From positions 181,001 through 245,000 of the forward strand of contig CANJKZ010000504.1 of assembly GCA_947471745.1 (NCBI GenBank): 64,000 nucleotides of DNA, written 5' to 3'. Position numbers and translations under genes: made by a program. The stretch is from Closterium sp. Naga37s-1 (taxonomy: Eukaryota; Streptophyta; Zygnematophyceae; Desmidiales; Closteriaceae). The notes under the pieces are model-generated. The model ran no database searches. It saw nothing but the letters and a program-made list of their open reading frames with translations, and was not told the DNA's origin. This document shows, in pieces, positions 39,394 through 50,229 of this stretch (within the stretch, counting starts at the first letter, position 1; every line of letters begins with the position of its first letter).

Positions 39394-42300
39394 ATGCCAC
39401 TGACGATGTTCGCCCCAGGAGGGGGAACCGCGTCAACGTAGGTGCCTGTGGACTTCCAGGACGCCATCTCTGCATCCATAGCTGCCTGCCACTGAGAGGA
39501 GTAGGGACCCTCTACGGCCTCCGCGTAAGAGCGCGGAGTCGGGATGTCTAGTGCATCCGGGTCTCCCTCAGGGGCAAGTAGTACGGACGCGAGATGAGGT
39601 GAAGCAGCAACCAGACACTGGAACTCCTCCTGCCTGTCCTCAAGGACGTCCGTGCCAAGAGCACACTCACCCCCGACGGACGGAGGACAGACAGACGCAG
39701 ACTCAGCAACAAGACCGGCAGCGTAGTCTAGACGACAGCTAGCAGCAAAGTCGACGAGCTCAGCAACAAGAGCAGACGCAGCAGTGGACTCAAAAGAGGG
39801 GTCAGTGACGACAGTAGCAAGGAGACGTGTGACAGTAGGACTAGCAGCACGAAGAGAGTCGGACTCTGGGTCGGTAAGTGCAGGAAGGGAGGACTCAGGA
39901 GGAGAAGGCAAAGGGGCACGCAGAGGAGCAGTGGACGGACGCAAAGACATCCGGTGCGTGCCAGGGACAGGAGGAGGACGCTGACGCGAACCGCGACCAC
40001 TAGCGCGAGCAGCACGAACAGGCGACGCAGGACGAGACGCAGGCTCACGACGCTCAGCAAGACCTCCAGTGGGACCAGTGTAAGGAGAGGGAGCAGGAAG
40101 TGGGGAGGCGGGCTCTAACTGGGACTGTGACTGAACAGGCTGTGGACACGCTGCAGGAGGAGAAAGACCAAGAACCTGCTGTAGGAGTGGAACGAAGTAC
40201 GGCCGAGGCCGCGCGGCGACTCCAGACACAGCAGGGACAGCACCCTCAGCAGCAGCACCAGCGCCAACAGCACCTCCAGCTCCAGTACCTCCAGCAGCAC
40301 CAGCAGTACCCGCAGCACGACCACCGCCAGGAAGGACAGCAGCAGTCTCAGCACCAACACCCGCGGCAGCTCCAGCTCCAGGCGGACCCGAGGGCCCAGC
40401 AGCTCCGGGACCAGCGGCACAAGTACCCTCAGCAGCCGAAGGAGCTCCAGCTCCAGCAGTACGTCTCCAGCGGCGAGCAAACCACTCGCGCAGCTCCTGT
40501 GGAGAGAGGGGCTCCCGCCGAGGCGAAGCACCCGGAGAACCGCCAGGTCCCGCACCGCCAGACGCCACAAGGGGAGGTCCAGTGGCCGCAGGCTCCGCAG
40601 CCCCAGGCTCAGTAGCTCCAGACGCAGCACCCCCTGGCTCAGCACCCCCAGTCACAGCACCCCCAGGCTCAGCACCCCCAGACTCCGCACCCCCAGGCTC
40701 AGCACCCCCAGTCGCAGTACCCCCAGGCTCAGCACCCCCAGACTCAGCACCCCCAGGCTCAGCACCCCCAGGCTCAGCACCCACGCGCGTAGCACCCCCA
40801 GAGTCAGCACCCCCAGGCTCAGCACCCGCAGCAGGACCAGAGTCACCAGCAACCTCGACCGGCTCGACTGCGTCTACCTGGGACACACCTGAAGGGGCAG
40901 GACCCTGAGGGGGAAGGGGGTCTACCGGGGGGGGACCTGGCACAAGGAAGTGCGGTGGTGGGGGGAGGGAAGGAGTGCGGTAGGGGAAGAGGCGGTAGAA
41001 GGGGACTGACTCGTCGAACGTGACGTCCTGGGAGGACAGAACACGACGAGAGGAGGGGTGGTAGAACTGCCACCCTGGGGCGTCAGGGGGGAAGCCGAGG
41101 AAGACACAGGGAGCAGCACGAGGGGACAGCTTGTCCGCAGACAAGTCGCGGACAAACGCCCGAGATCCCCAGACACGGAACGCAGACGCATCGCCGACCT
41201 TCCCCGTCCACAGCAGAGCTGGGGAGGTCTCCGGCCGGGAGACCCTGGGGTGAAGGTTGATCTGATGCGCCGCGTACCGAACCGCAAACGGCCACAGAAA
41301 ATGGGGGGCAGCCGCATGCATCATGGACGTACGAGCGACGTCCATGACCATGCCAATGCGGCGCTCAGCAATCCCATTTTGCTGTGGAGAGTCCGGAAGC
41401 GTAAAGGTCTGGCGGATGCCTCGTGCACGACAGTAGGCTCGCAGAAGGCCAGAGGAGAACTCTCCACCTCGGTCAGAGTGCAGACGCAGAACAGGAAAGT
41501 CCGAGCCGAAGCTCCTCCTGAGCTGGAGACGAGCTGCGCGGATCCAGTCGATCAACACCTCAGTGACATCACCCTTGCTGCGCAAGGGGAAGACTGTGGT
41601 GTAACGCGAGTAGTCGTCAACCACCAGCAGGAAGTAGCGCTCGTGACCCTGCCCACGGACGCGGGCCGGGCCCCACACGTCCATGTGAAGCGTCTGCAGA
41701 GGAGCCTCTGTCGGGGGAAACTGGGAGGAGTGAGGGGCAGCCCGGAGCCGCCCCTCGACACAGGGGACACAGGAAGGTCCGGGTCCCGAAGGAAGGGGAG
41801 GGAGAGACCGGGGAAGACCAGAGACAAGGACACGGGAAGCCATGCCCCGAAGACGAGGCAAGGAGGGGTGGCCAAGACGGTGGTGCCACAGGAGAGTCTC
41901 CTGAGACAGGCGGCGACACGAGCAGGGGGCAGACTCAGGACCAGACCTGGACGCAGCAGCAAACACCTGACCCGACGCAGCTACCTGGCCAGACGCAGGG
42001 ACAGGAGGAGACTCAGTGGTCAGGGTGTAGAGACTCGACCCCGGCCGACGCGAAAACGTGGCCAGGTGTCGGCCTGTGCGGGCGTCCGAGCAGTGGGTCA
42101 CCCGCTGACTCGCAGGAGTAAACTGGTGAACCCCCGCATCCTGCAGGTCAGCACCACTCACCAAGTTCGTCGAGAACGAGGGGAGGTACAGACCAGACAA
42201 GGTGCCCGAGGGGGCAGCCGGACACGGGAGGACAGTGGAGAAGTGAGAGAGGACAGGACCCCCAGAGGGGTCAGCCAGGGAGACTGCAACCGGCCGGCCA

Positions 42301-43874
42301 AGCGGCGTGAGTGTGGTGCGGTCTCGAAAGAAGGAGCGAGAAGCCCCTGAGTCAAGCGTGAAGGTGAGGGAGGCCGAAGCCGACGCAGTACCTGAGAGCG
42401 CAGCCTCACCAGTACCTGAGAGTGCAGACGCACTGGCACCTAGAGCAGCAGCCGCAGAAGTACCTGGCGCAGCAGTACCAATGTCCGGGTCGGGCGGGAA
42501 ACACCGGTAACAGTCACCCTCCTCATTAATAGTCACAGCATACATGGCAGCAAGGATAGCATCAAAGTCAAGATCAAAGATAGCTACGCCAGCCCTAGAC
42601 AGCTCTCCCCAACGGGGAATCTCACTGGCCTCGGGGAACTGCTGACGCCAAGCGTCCGTCAGGCGGCCAAAGCAGCGCTGGGTGGGGTGGGCACCCCCAC
42701 ACTGCTCACCCGCGCGGTCGCCGGAACGAAGGACGTAGGTGCACGGACCAAAACCCCCACCCCGCTGACGCTGCGTGTACCACTCACGGAGCTGCTGGGG
42801 CGGGGGGATGTCCCGCGAACGCTGCTGCTGCTGCTGACGCTGGCCACCACCAGAGCCGCTACGCTGCGGGGCACCACCCCGACCAGCTCCACCCCCTCCG
42901 CCACCGCCGCCTCCACCTCCACCACCACCGCTGCCTCCGCTCCCACCGCTGCCGCCACCACCGCCTCCTCCTCCGCTGCTGCCACCGCCACCACCGCCCC
43001 CGCCACCACTCCCACCGCCACCCCCACTCCCTCCGCCGCCTCCACCGCCACCTCCACCGCCCCCGCCAGTTCCACCCGCGCCCTTGCCCCCCTTGCCCCT
43101 GCCAGGGCGGCGTCTCCCGCTAGGGGCAGACGCCGCGCAGACCGACTCAAGACCAAGCAGGTCGGCAGCAGCAGCAGAGGCAACAGAGGGCAGCAGGGGG
43201 GAAGGAGAACACCCCTCAAAGATGGGGGTGCGAGGGTCACCACGAGAGGCTCCTACAGCGACGATGCTCTTCTCCGCCGCAAGGAGGGACTTCTCGAGGA
43301 GGTCGACAGTGAGAGTGGTGGGACAGACTGAGAGGAAGTGGTCCCTGACTACGCGAAGGGAGTCAGGGAGGCGTGTGACTATGTAATAGAGAGTGATGTA
43401 CATGGGGGGGGGGTTCTTGGCGCAGAACTCAGCAGGAAGGGCGGCGCGGTAGCGAGTGTCACTAGTGCGGAGGTGCGTAATGAGGTCAGCGACAGTGGGA
43501 AAGGCAGCAAGGTCAGGAAAGAGGTACGGTAGCATGAGGCGGCTCAGGGCAGCAGTGGCAGGGGAAGAATAGCGCGCAACTACAGCGTCGTACAAGGTCT
43601 GAGCACTCTTGTACTGACTAAAGTGCGCGCGCTCAGTGGTAGGCAGGTGGCGACGCACAGCAAGACGTGCAGCAGCATCGCGGGTGGCCCACTGAGAGCG
43701 AACAGTGGGGTCAGCATCAGCAGCAGGGGCAGGAGAGGCGCCAGAGGTGAGGTCAAAGAGGGAAAGACCGTCCGCCCTATCGCACTGTAAGAACAGCTGC
43801 AGGTCGTCGACCCAGACCTCAAAGTCAATGGCTCGACCCTCAGCGTCAAAAGCGAGGACACTAGGGGTAGCCAT
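39375..43874 (-). CDS. Cop-G Gag-protease-integrase-RT start polyprotein
   Basis: Start is the ATG at 43874 (MATPSVLAFDAEGRAIDFEVW). The ~1500-residue frame is continuous: UBN2-like capsid, the PPP stretch on exactly ten C (43404-43413 as G on plus), poly-Gly linker, the cysteine cluster CTYVLRSGDRAGEQ-CGGAH-PTQRC, protease FTLDSGASRSFF, WHHRLGHPSLPRLRGMAS, integrase HMDVWGPARV, VVDDYSRYTTVFPLRSKGD, LHSDRGGEFSSG and SPQQNGIAERRIG, then the GGAEP linker and the first RT motif. It then runs GMWISSG and stops because of a two-base insertion (ATCTCTTC where Cop-B has ATTTTC). It is the best reference for the family's intact proteins. Confidence 0.95.
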   Translation of the reverse strand: MATPSVLAFDAEGRAIDFEVWVDDLQLFLQCDRADGLSLFDLTSGASPAPAADADPTVRSQWATRDAAARLAVRRHLPTTERAHFSQYKSAQTLYDAVVARYSSPATAALSRLMLPYLFPDLAAFPTVADLITHLRTSDTRYRAALPAEFCAKNPPPMYITLYYIVTRLPDSLRVVRDHFLSVCPTTLTVDLLEKSLLAAEKSIVAVGASRGDPRTPIFEGCSPSPLLPSVASAAAADLLGLESVCAASAPSGRRRPGRGKGGKGAGGTGGGGGGGGGGGGGSGGGGGSGGGGGGGGGSSGGGGGGGGSGGSGGSGGGGGGGGGGGGGGAGRGGAPQRSGSGGGQRQQQQQRSRDIPPPQQLREWYTQRQRGGGFGPCTYVLRSGDRAGEQCGGAHPTQRCFGRLTDAWRQQFPEASEIPRWGELSRAGVAIFDLDFDAILAAMYAVTINEEGDCYRCFPPDPDIGTAAPGTSAAAALGASASALSGTGEAALSGTASASASLTFTLDSGASRSFFRDRTTLTPLGRPVAVSLADPSGGPVLSHFSTVLPCPAAPSGTLSGLYLPSFSTNLVSGADLQDAGVHQFTPASQRVTHCSDARTGRHLATFSRRPGSSLYTLTTESPPVPASGQVAASGQVFAAASRSGPESAPCSCRRLSQETLLWHHRLGHPSLPRLRGMASRVLVSGLPRSLPPLPSGPGPSCVPCVEGRLRAAPHSSQFPPTEAPLQTLHMDVWGPARVRGQGHERYFLLVVDDYSRYTTVFPLRSKGDVTEVLIDWIRAARLQLRRSFGSDFPVLRLHSDRGGEFSSGLLRAYCRARGIRQTFTLPDSPQQNGIAERRIGMVMDVARTSMMHAAAPHFLWPFAVRYAAHQINLHPRVSRPETSPALLWTGKVGDASAFRVWGSRAFVRDLSADKLSPRAAPCVFLGFPPDAPGWQFYHPSSRRVLSSQDVTFDESVPFYRLFPYRTPSLPPPPHFLVPGPPPVDPLPPQGPAPSGVSQVDAVEPVEVAGDSGPAAGAEPGGADSGGATRVGAEPGGAEPGGAESGGAEPGGTATGGAEPGGAESGGAEPGGAVTGGAEPGGAASGATEPGAAEPAATGPPLVASGGAGPGGSPGASPRREPLSPQELREWFARRWRRTAGAGAPSAAEGTCAAGPGAAGPSGPPGAGAAAGVGAETAAVLPGGGRAAGTAGAAGGTGAGGAVGAGAAAEGAVPAVSGVAARPRPYFVPLLQQVLGLSPPAACPQPVQSQSQLEPASPLPAPSPYTGPTGGLAERREPASRPASPVRAARASGRGSRQRPPPVPGTHRMSLRPSTAPLRAPLPSPPESSLPALTDPESDSLRAASPTVTRLLATVVTDPSFESTAASALVAELVDFAASCRLDYAAGLVAESASVCPPSVGGECALGTDVLEDRQEEFQCLVAASPHLASVLLAPEGDPDALDIPTPRSYAEAVEGPYSSQWQAAMDAEMASWKSTGTYVDAVPPPGANIVSGMWISSG

Positions 43875-43934
43875 GACGACGACAGTGTAGTAGTGCAAGC
43901 AGTAGGGGAAGGGCACGCAGTAACAGTGGTGCTG

Positions 43935-44660
43935 TGCTCACCAGGCAGGGCAGGTCGGGCGGCTCGGCAGTAGGGCGGCCCGGCGGCTGGGCGGCTCGGC
44001 GGCTCGGCTGCTGGGCGGCTCGGCTCCCGGGCGGCTCGGCGGCAGGGCGGCTCGGCGGCAGGGCGGCTCGGTGGCTCGGCTCCCGGGCGGCTCGGCGGCA
44101 GGGCGGCTCGGCGGCAGGGCGGCTCGGCTCCCGGGCGGCTCGGCTGCAGGGCGGCTCGACGGCTGGGCGGCTCGGCTGCTCTGCTGCTGGGCGGCTCGGC
44201 TGCGCTGCTGCTGGGCGGCTCGGCCGCTGTAGAGGAGTGGCGGGGCCGCTGCAGAGAAGGGCGGCGGGGCCGCTTGATAGGGCGGCGGGGCCGCTGATGG
44301 GGCGGCGGGGCCGCGAGGAAGGGCGGCGGGGCCGCGCGATGGGGCGGCGGGGCCGCGAGGAAGGGCGGCGGGGCCGCTAGATAGGGCGGCGGGGCCGCGA
44401 GGAAGGGCGGCGGGGCCGCTAGGTAGGGCGGCGGGGCCTCGCGATGGGGCGGCGAGGCCGCGAGGTAGGGTGGCGGGGCCGCGCAATGGGGCGGCGAGGC
44501 CGCGAGTAAGGGCGGCGGGGCCGCTAGGTAGGGCGGCGGGGCCGCGCAATAGGGCGGCGGGGCCGCTAGGTAGGGCGGCGGGGCCGCTAGGAGAGAAGCG
44601 GCGGGGCCGCGAAGACGGGCGGCGGGGCCGCTGAGACGAGTGGCGGGGCCGCAGTGAAGG
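43935..44660 (-). repeat. Cop-G leader tandem repeats
   Basis: Two arrays: GGGCGGCTCGGCGGCA-type 15-16-bp units (43970-44230) and GGCGGCGGGGCCGCGAGGAA-type 21-bp units (44230-44650). The second is the complement of the GCGGCCCCGCC core of the Cop-B array, with a different unit sequence. Confidence 0.88.
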
Positions 44661-44756
44661 GCCGCTAGGGCGGCAAAGTGAGGGCCCGGAGCGCGACTCG
44701 GGCTGAGCGCGCTTCGGGCAGGAAAAAAAAAATCGATGTGGTGGGCCCTAAGCACA

Positions 44757-44785
44757 GTTCCCAAGGGGGAACCTGCTCGATACCA
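44757..44785 (-). promoter_or_regulatory. Cop-G PBS and post-PBS hairpin
   Basis: Plus-strand GTTCCC (44757-44762), loop AAGG, GGGAAC (44767-44772), two bases from the PBS complement (44775-44785). The stem equals that of Cop-B while the loop differs (minus strand CCTT versus TAGT), i.e. the stem is conserved and the loop is free. Confidence 0.8.
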
Positions 44786-44920
44786 TGAGAAGATTTGAAC
44801 AAGAATGAATGAACTATGAATGAAGTGAGTACATATAGGAAACCCTAATTGGGTTGTACCCCCTATGGGATACCCCACTATAGCCTACACAACAGCATAA
44901 GCTATATATATGTTCTGACA
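44786..44920 (-). repeat. Cop-G 5' LTR
   Basis: 135 bp, identical to 37623-37757, followed by GCTTC. Confidence 0.95.
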
Positions 44921-45080
44921 GCTTCACACATAGACATAGAATAAATATCGTAACCACGGCGAGTCAGAGAAGGCCAGTGCGGAAGAGGCGAGTCAGACCC
45001 AAAAATCTCACGGTAGAGGTCGTCGAGGCGGCAATAGCAGCGGAACGAGGAGTGGTCAGGACGCAACCAGGTAGTGCCAG
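44921..45080 (-). pseudogene. Cop-F continued: end of Gag cysteine region
   Basis: It reads GTTWLRPDHSSFRCYCRLDDLYREIFGSDSPLPHWPSLTRRGYDIYSMSMCEA. Its upstream part is at 53051-53100 (DVGPCQYRLLTGRGV), beyond Gyp-2. Joined, the cluster equals the C-x13-...-H-x4-C region of Cop-D, with the second Cys replaced by Trp. Confidence 0.8.
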
Positions 45081-45482
45081 TGTCACAGGATCGAATCTCC
45101 ACTCGAGAATGTTGCACTAAAGGTGAGTACAAGGCGTATTTATACCCAGAAATACAAAGAAACAACAGATAATCCGAACCTTCGGGAATGCACTCTTCTA
45201 AAATAGATAATCAGAAGTGCGCATAAGCACGCAAGCCCATTGGCACTTCGGATTATGGCAAGATTACGCCTTGTACACCACTGTCGGTGCTGTCGGTGCC
45301 GTATAATGTAAATGTCGGTGCCGAAAATACCAAATAAGTGAAATAATCGAAAAGCTCTAGAAAATAGAATAGTAGTCCGATTAAGGTGAAATAAAGTGCA
45401 AATGAAAGAGGAAAATAAGGAGAATAAGATGGAGTAAAAATATGGAGATAAAAAATATGTCAAACGTTGGCGTACTCTCACA
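45081..45482 (-). repeat. Gyp-2 3' LTR
   Basis: On plus it runs TGTCACAGGATCG...GTACTCTCACA. It shares the block GGCGTATTTATAC...ACAGATAATCCGAACCTTCGG with the right LTR. CGTATTTATA is a possible TATA element on plus, though the transcribed strand is minus. Confidence 0.9.
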
Positions 45483-45494
45483 CTTCCCCCCCTC

Positions 45495-45675
45495 AAAGCT
45501 GGGTGGTAGATGTAACACCCTGCTTGGCAAGATAGTTGCGGAGAGAACGTCGGGCGTTACTCATGTCTTCTTCAGAGGCCCAGCTGTCCTCAGAAGGATC
45601 ATAGCCCTTCCAACGTATGAGAAACTCCAGGGCGCCATGCCGACGATGACGATGTGCAAGCACAGATTCAACCTC
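45495..45675 (-). pseudogene. Gyp-2 chromodomain
   Basis: Directly after an in-frame TAA (45676-45678) the frame stays open and reads EVESVLAHRHRRHGALEFLIRWKGYDPSEDSWASEEDM..., a clear chromodomain with the aromatic FLIRWKGY and W residues. The TAA probably replaced a Tyr codon (E-Y-E-V-E in relatives). Confidence 0.85.
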
Positions 45676-46692
45676 TTACTCAGGTTCATCATTCACGAGG
45701 ACTGGAGGCGGCGGCGGAGGTTGGCGTCCCGTGTACAACTTATTTGGATCTCGATAGGGTTTAAGAAGCTGCACATGGAAGGCGTTATGAATCTTCCAAG
45801 TAGCCGGTAGGCGCAAGCGGAATGTGACTGGAGTGACCTGCTCTTCTACGAGGAAAGGTCCGCAGAAGCGAGGTCGTAACTTGGATAGAAGGTGACCGAG
45901 GTTGAGGTTGCATGTGTCGAGAAGCACATGGTCACCAACCGCAATGGTATGATCACGTCGATGGCGATCGGCCAAGCGCTTATGTGAAGACTGTATGTCC
46001 TGTAGACGCTTGTGTGTCCGATCCCAAAGCTGCTGCATTGTGGTAACGAAGTCATGCGCGGGTTGGACAGTTTCAGGTACTGTCGCCTGTTGTGGAGTTA
46101 GTGGATGTCGTCCGTAACAGAGGAAAAATAGGGTCTCTCTTGTTGCGGCATGCTTCGCATTATTGTAAGCGAACTCCAACACCGGCAAGTGCAAGTCCCA
46201 CTTATTAATGCCGTCCTTGCACGCTGCGCGCAAGAGTTGTTCCACAATTTGGTTCAAGCGCTCTGTCTGCCCATCGGTCTGGGGATGATATGCAGATGAC
46301 ATTGCTAGGCGTGTCCCCATGAGCGACATGAGCTCTTTCCAGAACTTGCTAGTAAACTTGGGGTCCCTGTCGGATATGAGGGTTGTTGGGATCCCGTGCT
46401 GTGAGATGATGTGTTTGAGGAATAGCTGTGCCCTTTCCTTCGTGCGTGTAGTTGTATGTGTCGGAATGAAGTGTCCCATCTTTGAGAATTTGTCGATGAC
46501 GACCAGGATGGCGTCATGCCCCGCGTTGGTAGGTGGTAAACCGGTGATGAAATCCAAGCTGACCACTTGCCAAGGCTGTTCCGAGATGGGTAAAGGCTGA
46601 AGAAGTCCTGCTTTCTTCTGCTTACTGCTTTTCATCCGCTGGCACGTGTCGCACGAAGTGACAAACTTTTGCACGTCGTTTGCCATGTGAGG
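45676..46692 (-). pseudogene. Gyp-2 integrase
   Basis: It contains CDTCQRMKSSKQ (end of HHCC), VSLDFITGLPPTNAGHDAILVVIDKFSKMGHF, ISDRDPKFTSKFWKELM and YHPQTDGQTERLNQ (D,D,E intact), then LRPRFCGPFLVEEQVTPVTFRLRLPATWKIHNAFHVQLLKPY. A TAG at 46690-46692 follows VKVYY, where gypsy integrases have Trp (YYWP): TGG to TAG. Confidence 0.92.
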
Positions 46693-47552
46693 CTAGTAGT
46701 AGACTTTCACAATCTCGGCAAGAGTCTTGTTACTCCCGAAGTGTCCAGCATAGAGCACGTCATGGAATTTTTCGAGAAGCAACTGCCGAAGAGGTGGGTA
46801 GTTGGGTACCCATATCTTTGTTGATCCTTTGCGTAGTGCGACGTCGTGGTCCCACTGCAACAATTTCTTTTTCTCTGCCAAGGGAATCTCGGGTCGATGG
46901 TATACCCGTGTGTGAAGAGTCCCTTGAGTAGCGGATTCATCCCCTCAATCTGTATGGCGTCAACGTGTCCAGGCCGGCTTAGTGCGTCTGCCTTATTCTT
47001 GTGTCCCAGCTTGTACACGATGTCGTAGTCGAAGTGCGTCTCGAGGAAGTCAATCCACCTGACTTGTCGTCTGGAGAGGGTCGGCTGCATCTTTAGGTAC
47101 TTAAGGCTGCAATGGTCAATGTGGACCGTGGTCTTTCTCCCTTCGAGGTAGCATCGCCATGTCTTGAATGCGGTGATGATCGCTAAGGCCTCTTTGTCGT
47201 GAATCGGGTAGTTGAGTTCTGCCCCGTGCAATTTTTTGCTGAGGTAAGCGATTGGTTGTAGTCCTTTCCCTTGGTTTTGTATCAAGACTGCTCCAACTGC
47301 TTGGTCGCTAGCGTCAGCTTCGATGTCGTAGTCTTTTTCTGGATCTGGCAGGATCAGGACGGGTGCGGACATGAGTGCGGTCTTCAACTGCTCCATGGCT
47401 TGCTGGTGCACATCCTCCCACTTGAACGGAGTGTTCTTCTTCAGTAGATTGGTGAGAGGTGTTGCAATCTTCGCATACTGTGGCACGAACCGATTGTAGT
47501 AGTTCGCAAAGCCAAGGAATTGCTGAAGTTCCTTCACGCTCTCCGGTGTCTT
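46693..47552 (-). pseudogene. Gyp-2 RT thumb, RNase H and integrase zinc domain start
   Basis: It reads VKELQQFLGFANYYNRFVPQYAKIATPL, ILIVEADASDQAVGAVLIQ-type RNase H (EADASDQAVGAVL, DKEALAIITAFKTWRCYL, HIDHCSLKYL, HKNKADALSR) and, after a frameshift near 46881, QWDHDVALRKGSTKIWVPN...HDVLYAGHFGSNKTLAEIVKVYY (HH of the zinc domain). It is separated from RT by the in-frame TAG at 47553. Confidence 0.88.
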
Positions 47553-49295
47553 CTACGTACGTACGGCTTCGATCTTCTTTGGGTCGACATGGACTCCTTG
47601 AGCGCTCACCATGTGTCCAAAGAACTGAACTTTCTTCAAGGCAAACTCACTCTTGGATAGCTTAACGTAGAATCTCTCCCGTTGAAGTATCTCGAAGACG
47701 CGTCGTATGTGTTCGATGTGCTGCTTCATATCCCTCGAGTAGATCAGGATGTCGTCCAGGTACACCACCACGCATTCGTCGAGTAGAGGTCTGAGAATAT
47801 GGTTCATTTCAGCCTGGAATACAGCGGGTGTGTTGGTGAGTCTGAACGGCATGACAAGGTACTCGTAGGATCCGTATCGTGTCCGAAACGCCGTCTTATG
47901 GATGGAGTTATCCGCCATCCGGATCTGCCAATACCCCGATCTCAAATCGAGTTTTGAGAATACCATGGCTCCATGAAGCTGGTCAAGTAGATCGTCGATC
48001 CGTGGAATCTGATACTTATTCTTGATCGTCTGCTTGTTGAGGGCTCGGTAGTCGATGCACATGCGTAAGCTTCCGTCAGGTTTTGGTGTGAAAAGCACAA
48101 GTGCACCATATGGTGATGTTGATGGTCGAATGAGTCCTTTGTCCAGAAGGTACTCAATCTGCTTCTTCATATCGGCCAACTCTGTAGGGCTGGGTCGATA
48201 TGGTGCTCGGAAGGTCGGTTTTGAACCAGGTTCTTCGATGATTTCGTGGTGGTGGGTTCGGTATGGCGGCAACTGGTTTGGAAGGTCGTCAGGGAGAACG
48301 TCTTCGAGCTCCTCTAGAAGTTTCTGGATTGTTGGTGGAAGCTCGAGCATCTTCCTCTCTCCTTCGTCCTCGTTGGTAACAAGTGCAAAAAACCCAGCCA
48401 TGGTTCGCTTCACGTCCTTCTCGAAGTGTGCGAGAGTCTCCTCTGGAATATCTCCCGTGTTGCTCCAACTCGGAAGTGGAACTCTTCTATCTTGATTGTA
48501 GATACTCGCCGTACGGGTGACCCAGTTGATCTCAGGGTTGAACTTCTTCAGAAAGTCTCTTCCAAGGATCAGGTCTAGCCCTTTGATGTTGGTGACGGGT
48601 AGGGTCGGTTTCCAACGAAGAGGACCCATCTGCAGGGGTAACGCTGCTTCACCGTAGACTTGTAATTTGCTTCCATCAACCATCATAGCTGTGAAGCTTG
48701 AAGGCGTGCACTTCATATTAATGCGTTTAAGAATTGCCTTGTCGCATACTGAATGGGATGCTCCGCTGTCCACGAGTGCTTGGAGGCGTCGTCCATTGCA
48801 GATCACCTCGAGCAAAAGTGGTTGGCGTTGCTCGTTGTACCTTTTGATCGTCTCGTTGATTGGATCGTAGGGCATTTCCCATAGCTCTGTGTTTTCTCCT
48901 GGGGTGGCAGATGGTCGGTCCTGCCGTTCTCTATTGCCATGAATTTTTGTTGTCGTCGACGACGTGGTTCTCGAGCTCTTAGTAGAATTCATAGATGGGG
49001 TAGATATCCTAGATGTTTCAGATTTTTCACATGTTGCAGATGCATCTGTAGAGGAGGTTTGAGGTTGTCGCAACTTCATGTTGACCTCCAGCTCCCTCTT
49101 GAGCTGCTCCAGCGCCACCGACTTCTTCCGTGGGGACCGGTTGGTCGACATGGGCTGGTTTTTCAGAGAGAGGACAATGTCGTCGTTGGAAGGTCGATCT
49201 TCCACGCTCCGTTGTTGGTTCCCCATGCGCAGCTGCTGTAGTTGTCGTATCGGTACATTCTTTTTCTTCTGGAGCCTCTCTCGTGATTTCATCAA
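47553..49295 (-). CDS. Gyp-2 protease-reverse transcriptase
   Basis: A long Ser/Thr-rich linker is followed by the protease [19 protein letters not shown] and [22 protein letters not shown], then RT with [90 protein letters not shown] and catalytic YLDD. The stop TAG (47553-47555) follows AVRT and precedes KTPESVKELQQFLG in the same frame. The conserved residue there is Trp, again TGG to TAG. The first ATG-like codon is within the frame, and the natural start is in gag. Confidence 0.92.
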   Translation of the reverse strand: MMKSRERLQKKKNVPIRQLQQLRMGNQQRSVEDRPSNDDIVLSLKNQPMSTNRSPRKKSVALEQLKRELEVNMKLRQPQTSSTDASATCEKSETSRISTPSMNSTKSSRTTSSTTTKIHGNRERQDRPSATPGENTELWEMPYDPINETIKRYNEQRQPLLLEVICNGRRLQALVDSGASHSVCDKAILKRINMKCTPSSFTAMMVDGSKLQVYGEAALPLQMGPLRWKPTLPVTNIKGLDLILGRDFLKKFNPEINWVTRTASIYNQDRRVPLPSWSNTGDIPEETLAHFEKDVKRTMAGFFALVTNEDEGERKMLELPPTIQKLLEELEDVLPDDLPNQLPPYRTHHHEIIEEPGSKPTFRAPYRPSPTELADMKKQIEYLLDKGLIRPSTSPYGALVLFTPKPDGSLRMCIDYRALNKQTIKNKYQIPRIDDLLDQLHGAMVFSKLDLRSGYWQIRMADNSIHKTAFRTRYGSYEYLVMPFRLTNTPAVFQAEMNHILRPLLDECVVVYLDDILIYSRDMKQHIEHIRRVFEILQRERFYVKLSKSEFALKKVQFFGHMVSAQGVHVDPKKIEAVRT

Positions 49296-50013
49296 GGCCG
49301 TAGACCCAAGGGAGTTTTCCCAAGTAAAGCATCATTGTATGATATTTTTAAGGGGTGCTTACTTTTTACAAGGCCTTTTTGGAGTTGCCCGGATCCAGCA
49401 GGGTCTTGTGTCACGGAGATTTTAATTTTCTCGGCGATTTTCCCTGGTAGAGTCCGTTCGTGGGTTGAAGAATTCACTCCACGATCCTCCAATATTAGCA
49501 TTGAATCTGCTCCACTATTGCGATCCCGAAGTGCTGCACGTGCGGTTTTCATTTTGTTACAATCGATGGGTCGATGTCATGGCTTGCAGCAGAAAGAACA
49601 CTTAGATTTGTTCTTCTTTAGTATTGCCTTCGCATCGATTCGATCGAGTTCCATCGGGTCGGCGCCCGTGGAGGTAGCCAAGCGTCCTCCATGTCGTCTA
49701 GCTCATCCATGAAGTCGTCGTGTTCCGATCGTTGTTACGTCGAAACGTTCTACTGCCGAAACGACGTTGTTGTAGCTGCTCCAATTTGCGGCCGCAACAT
49801 GTTGTCGTGTTTCGTTTTTCAGCCCCGCGATGAATGCTCTACTTTTTTTGCCTTCCGTGACGTCGGGGATGCGGTTGAACAACTCCTCCATTTGTTGCGT
49901 GTAGTTTGTGACGCTCCCGATTTGTCGATGGCGATGCATTTTGTCGCGGCCGATTAACGCTGCATTTATTGACTCAAAACGTTGCAGTAATCCTTCACGG
50001 AACTGCTGCCACG
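49296..50013 (-). pseudogene. Gyp-2 gag, middle and C-terminal part
   Basis: It reads WQQFREGLLQRFESINAALIGRDKMHRH, SVTNYTQQMEELFNRIPDVTEGKKSRAFIAGLKNETRQHV (capsid), and near 49590 a CCHC knuckle CSFCCKP-stop-HRPIDC with a TGA in place of the residue before His. Frame changes occur near 49700. The N-terminal part resumes at 52080 after the chimeric insertion. Confidence 0.8.
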
Positions 50014-50139
50014 TGTCAAACTTATAAACTATAGTCTATCTAGGCTGTAGTGGGGTTGACACTAAGGGGTATGGTTTCCTAGGGTTTCATATTTGTACCC
50101 TTCTCATTCCTTAGTCAATCCATTCCTCATTTCTTCACA
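50014..50139 (+). repeat. Cop-E 5' LTR
   Basis: 126 bp, TGTCAAAC...TTCTTCACA, followed directly by TGGTATAGAGC. It is clearly related to the Cop-A and Cop-B LTRs (CATTCCTCATTTCTTCACA end, CTAGGGTTT). Confidence 0.9.
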
Positions 50140-50185
50140 TGGTATAGAGCAGGTTCCCTAGTGGGAACTTTTCTTAGGGCCCACC
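50140..50185 (+). promoter_or_regulatory. Cop-E PBS and post-PBS hairpin
   Basis: PBS TGGTATAGAGC (50140-50150). Hairpin GTTCCC (50153-50158), loop TAGT, GGGAAC (50163-50168), extendable by a G-T pair. GGGCCCACC and a T-run follow, as in Cop-B. Confidence 0.8.
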
Positions 50186-50229
50186 AAATCGATTTTTTTT
50201 TTCTGCCCGGAGCGCGCGTCGCCTCTGCC

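Larger units (their letters stand above)
37623..44920 (-). mobile_element. Cop-G: complete copia retrotransposon inserted in Cop-F
   Basis: It has two identical 135-bp LTRs and a perfect duplication GCTTC (37618-37622 and 44921-44925). Orientation is minus: PBS complement GCTCGATACCA (44775-44785), PPT complement CACCCCCATAGG (37758-37769). It is the most nearly intact copy in the window. A two-base insertion at about 39385 and one stop near the end of RNase H are the only coding lesions seen. Confidence 0.96.

Noticed and set aside
42687..43331. Plus-strand Thr/Ala-rich frame
   Set aside because: Antisense of the poly-Gly tract and capsid region of Cop-G gag.
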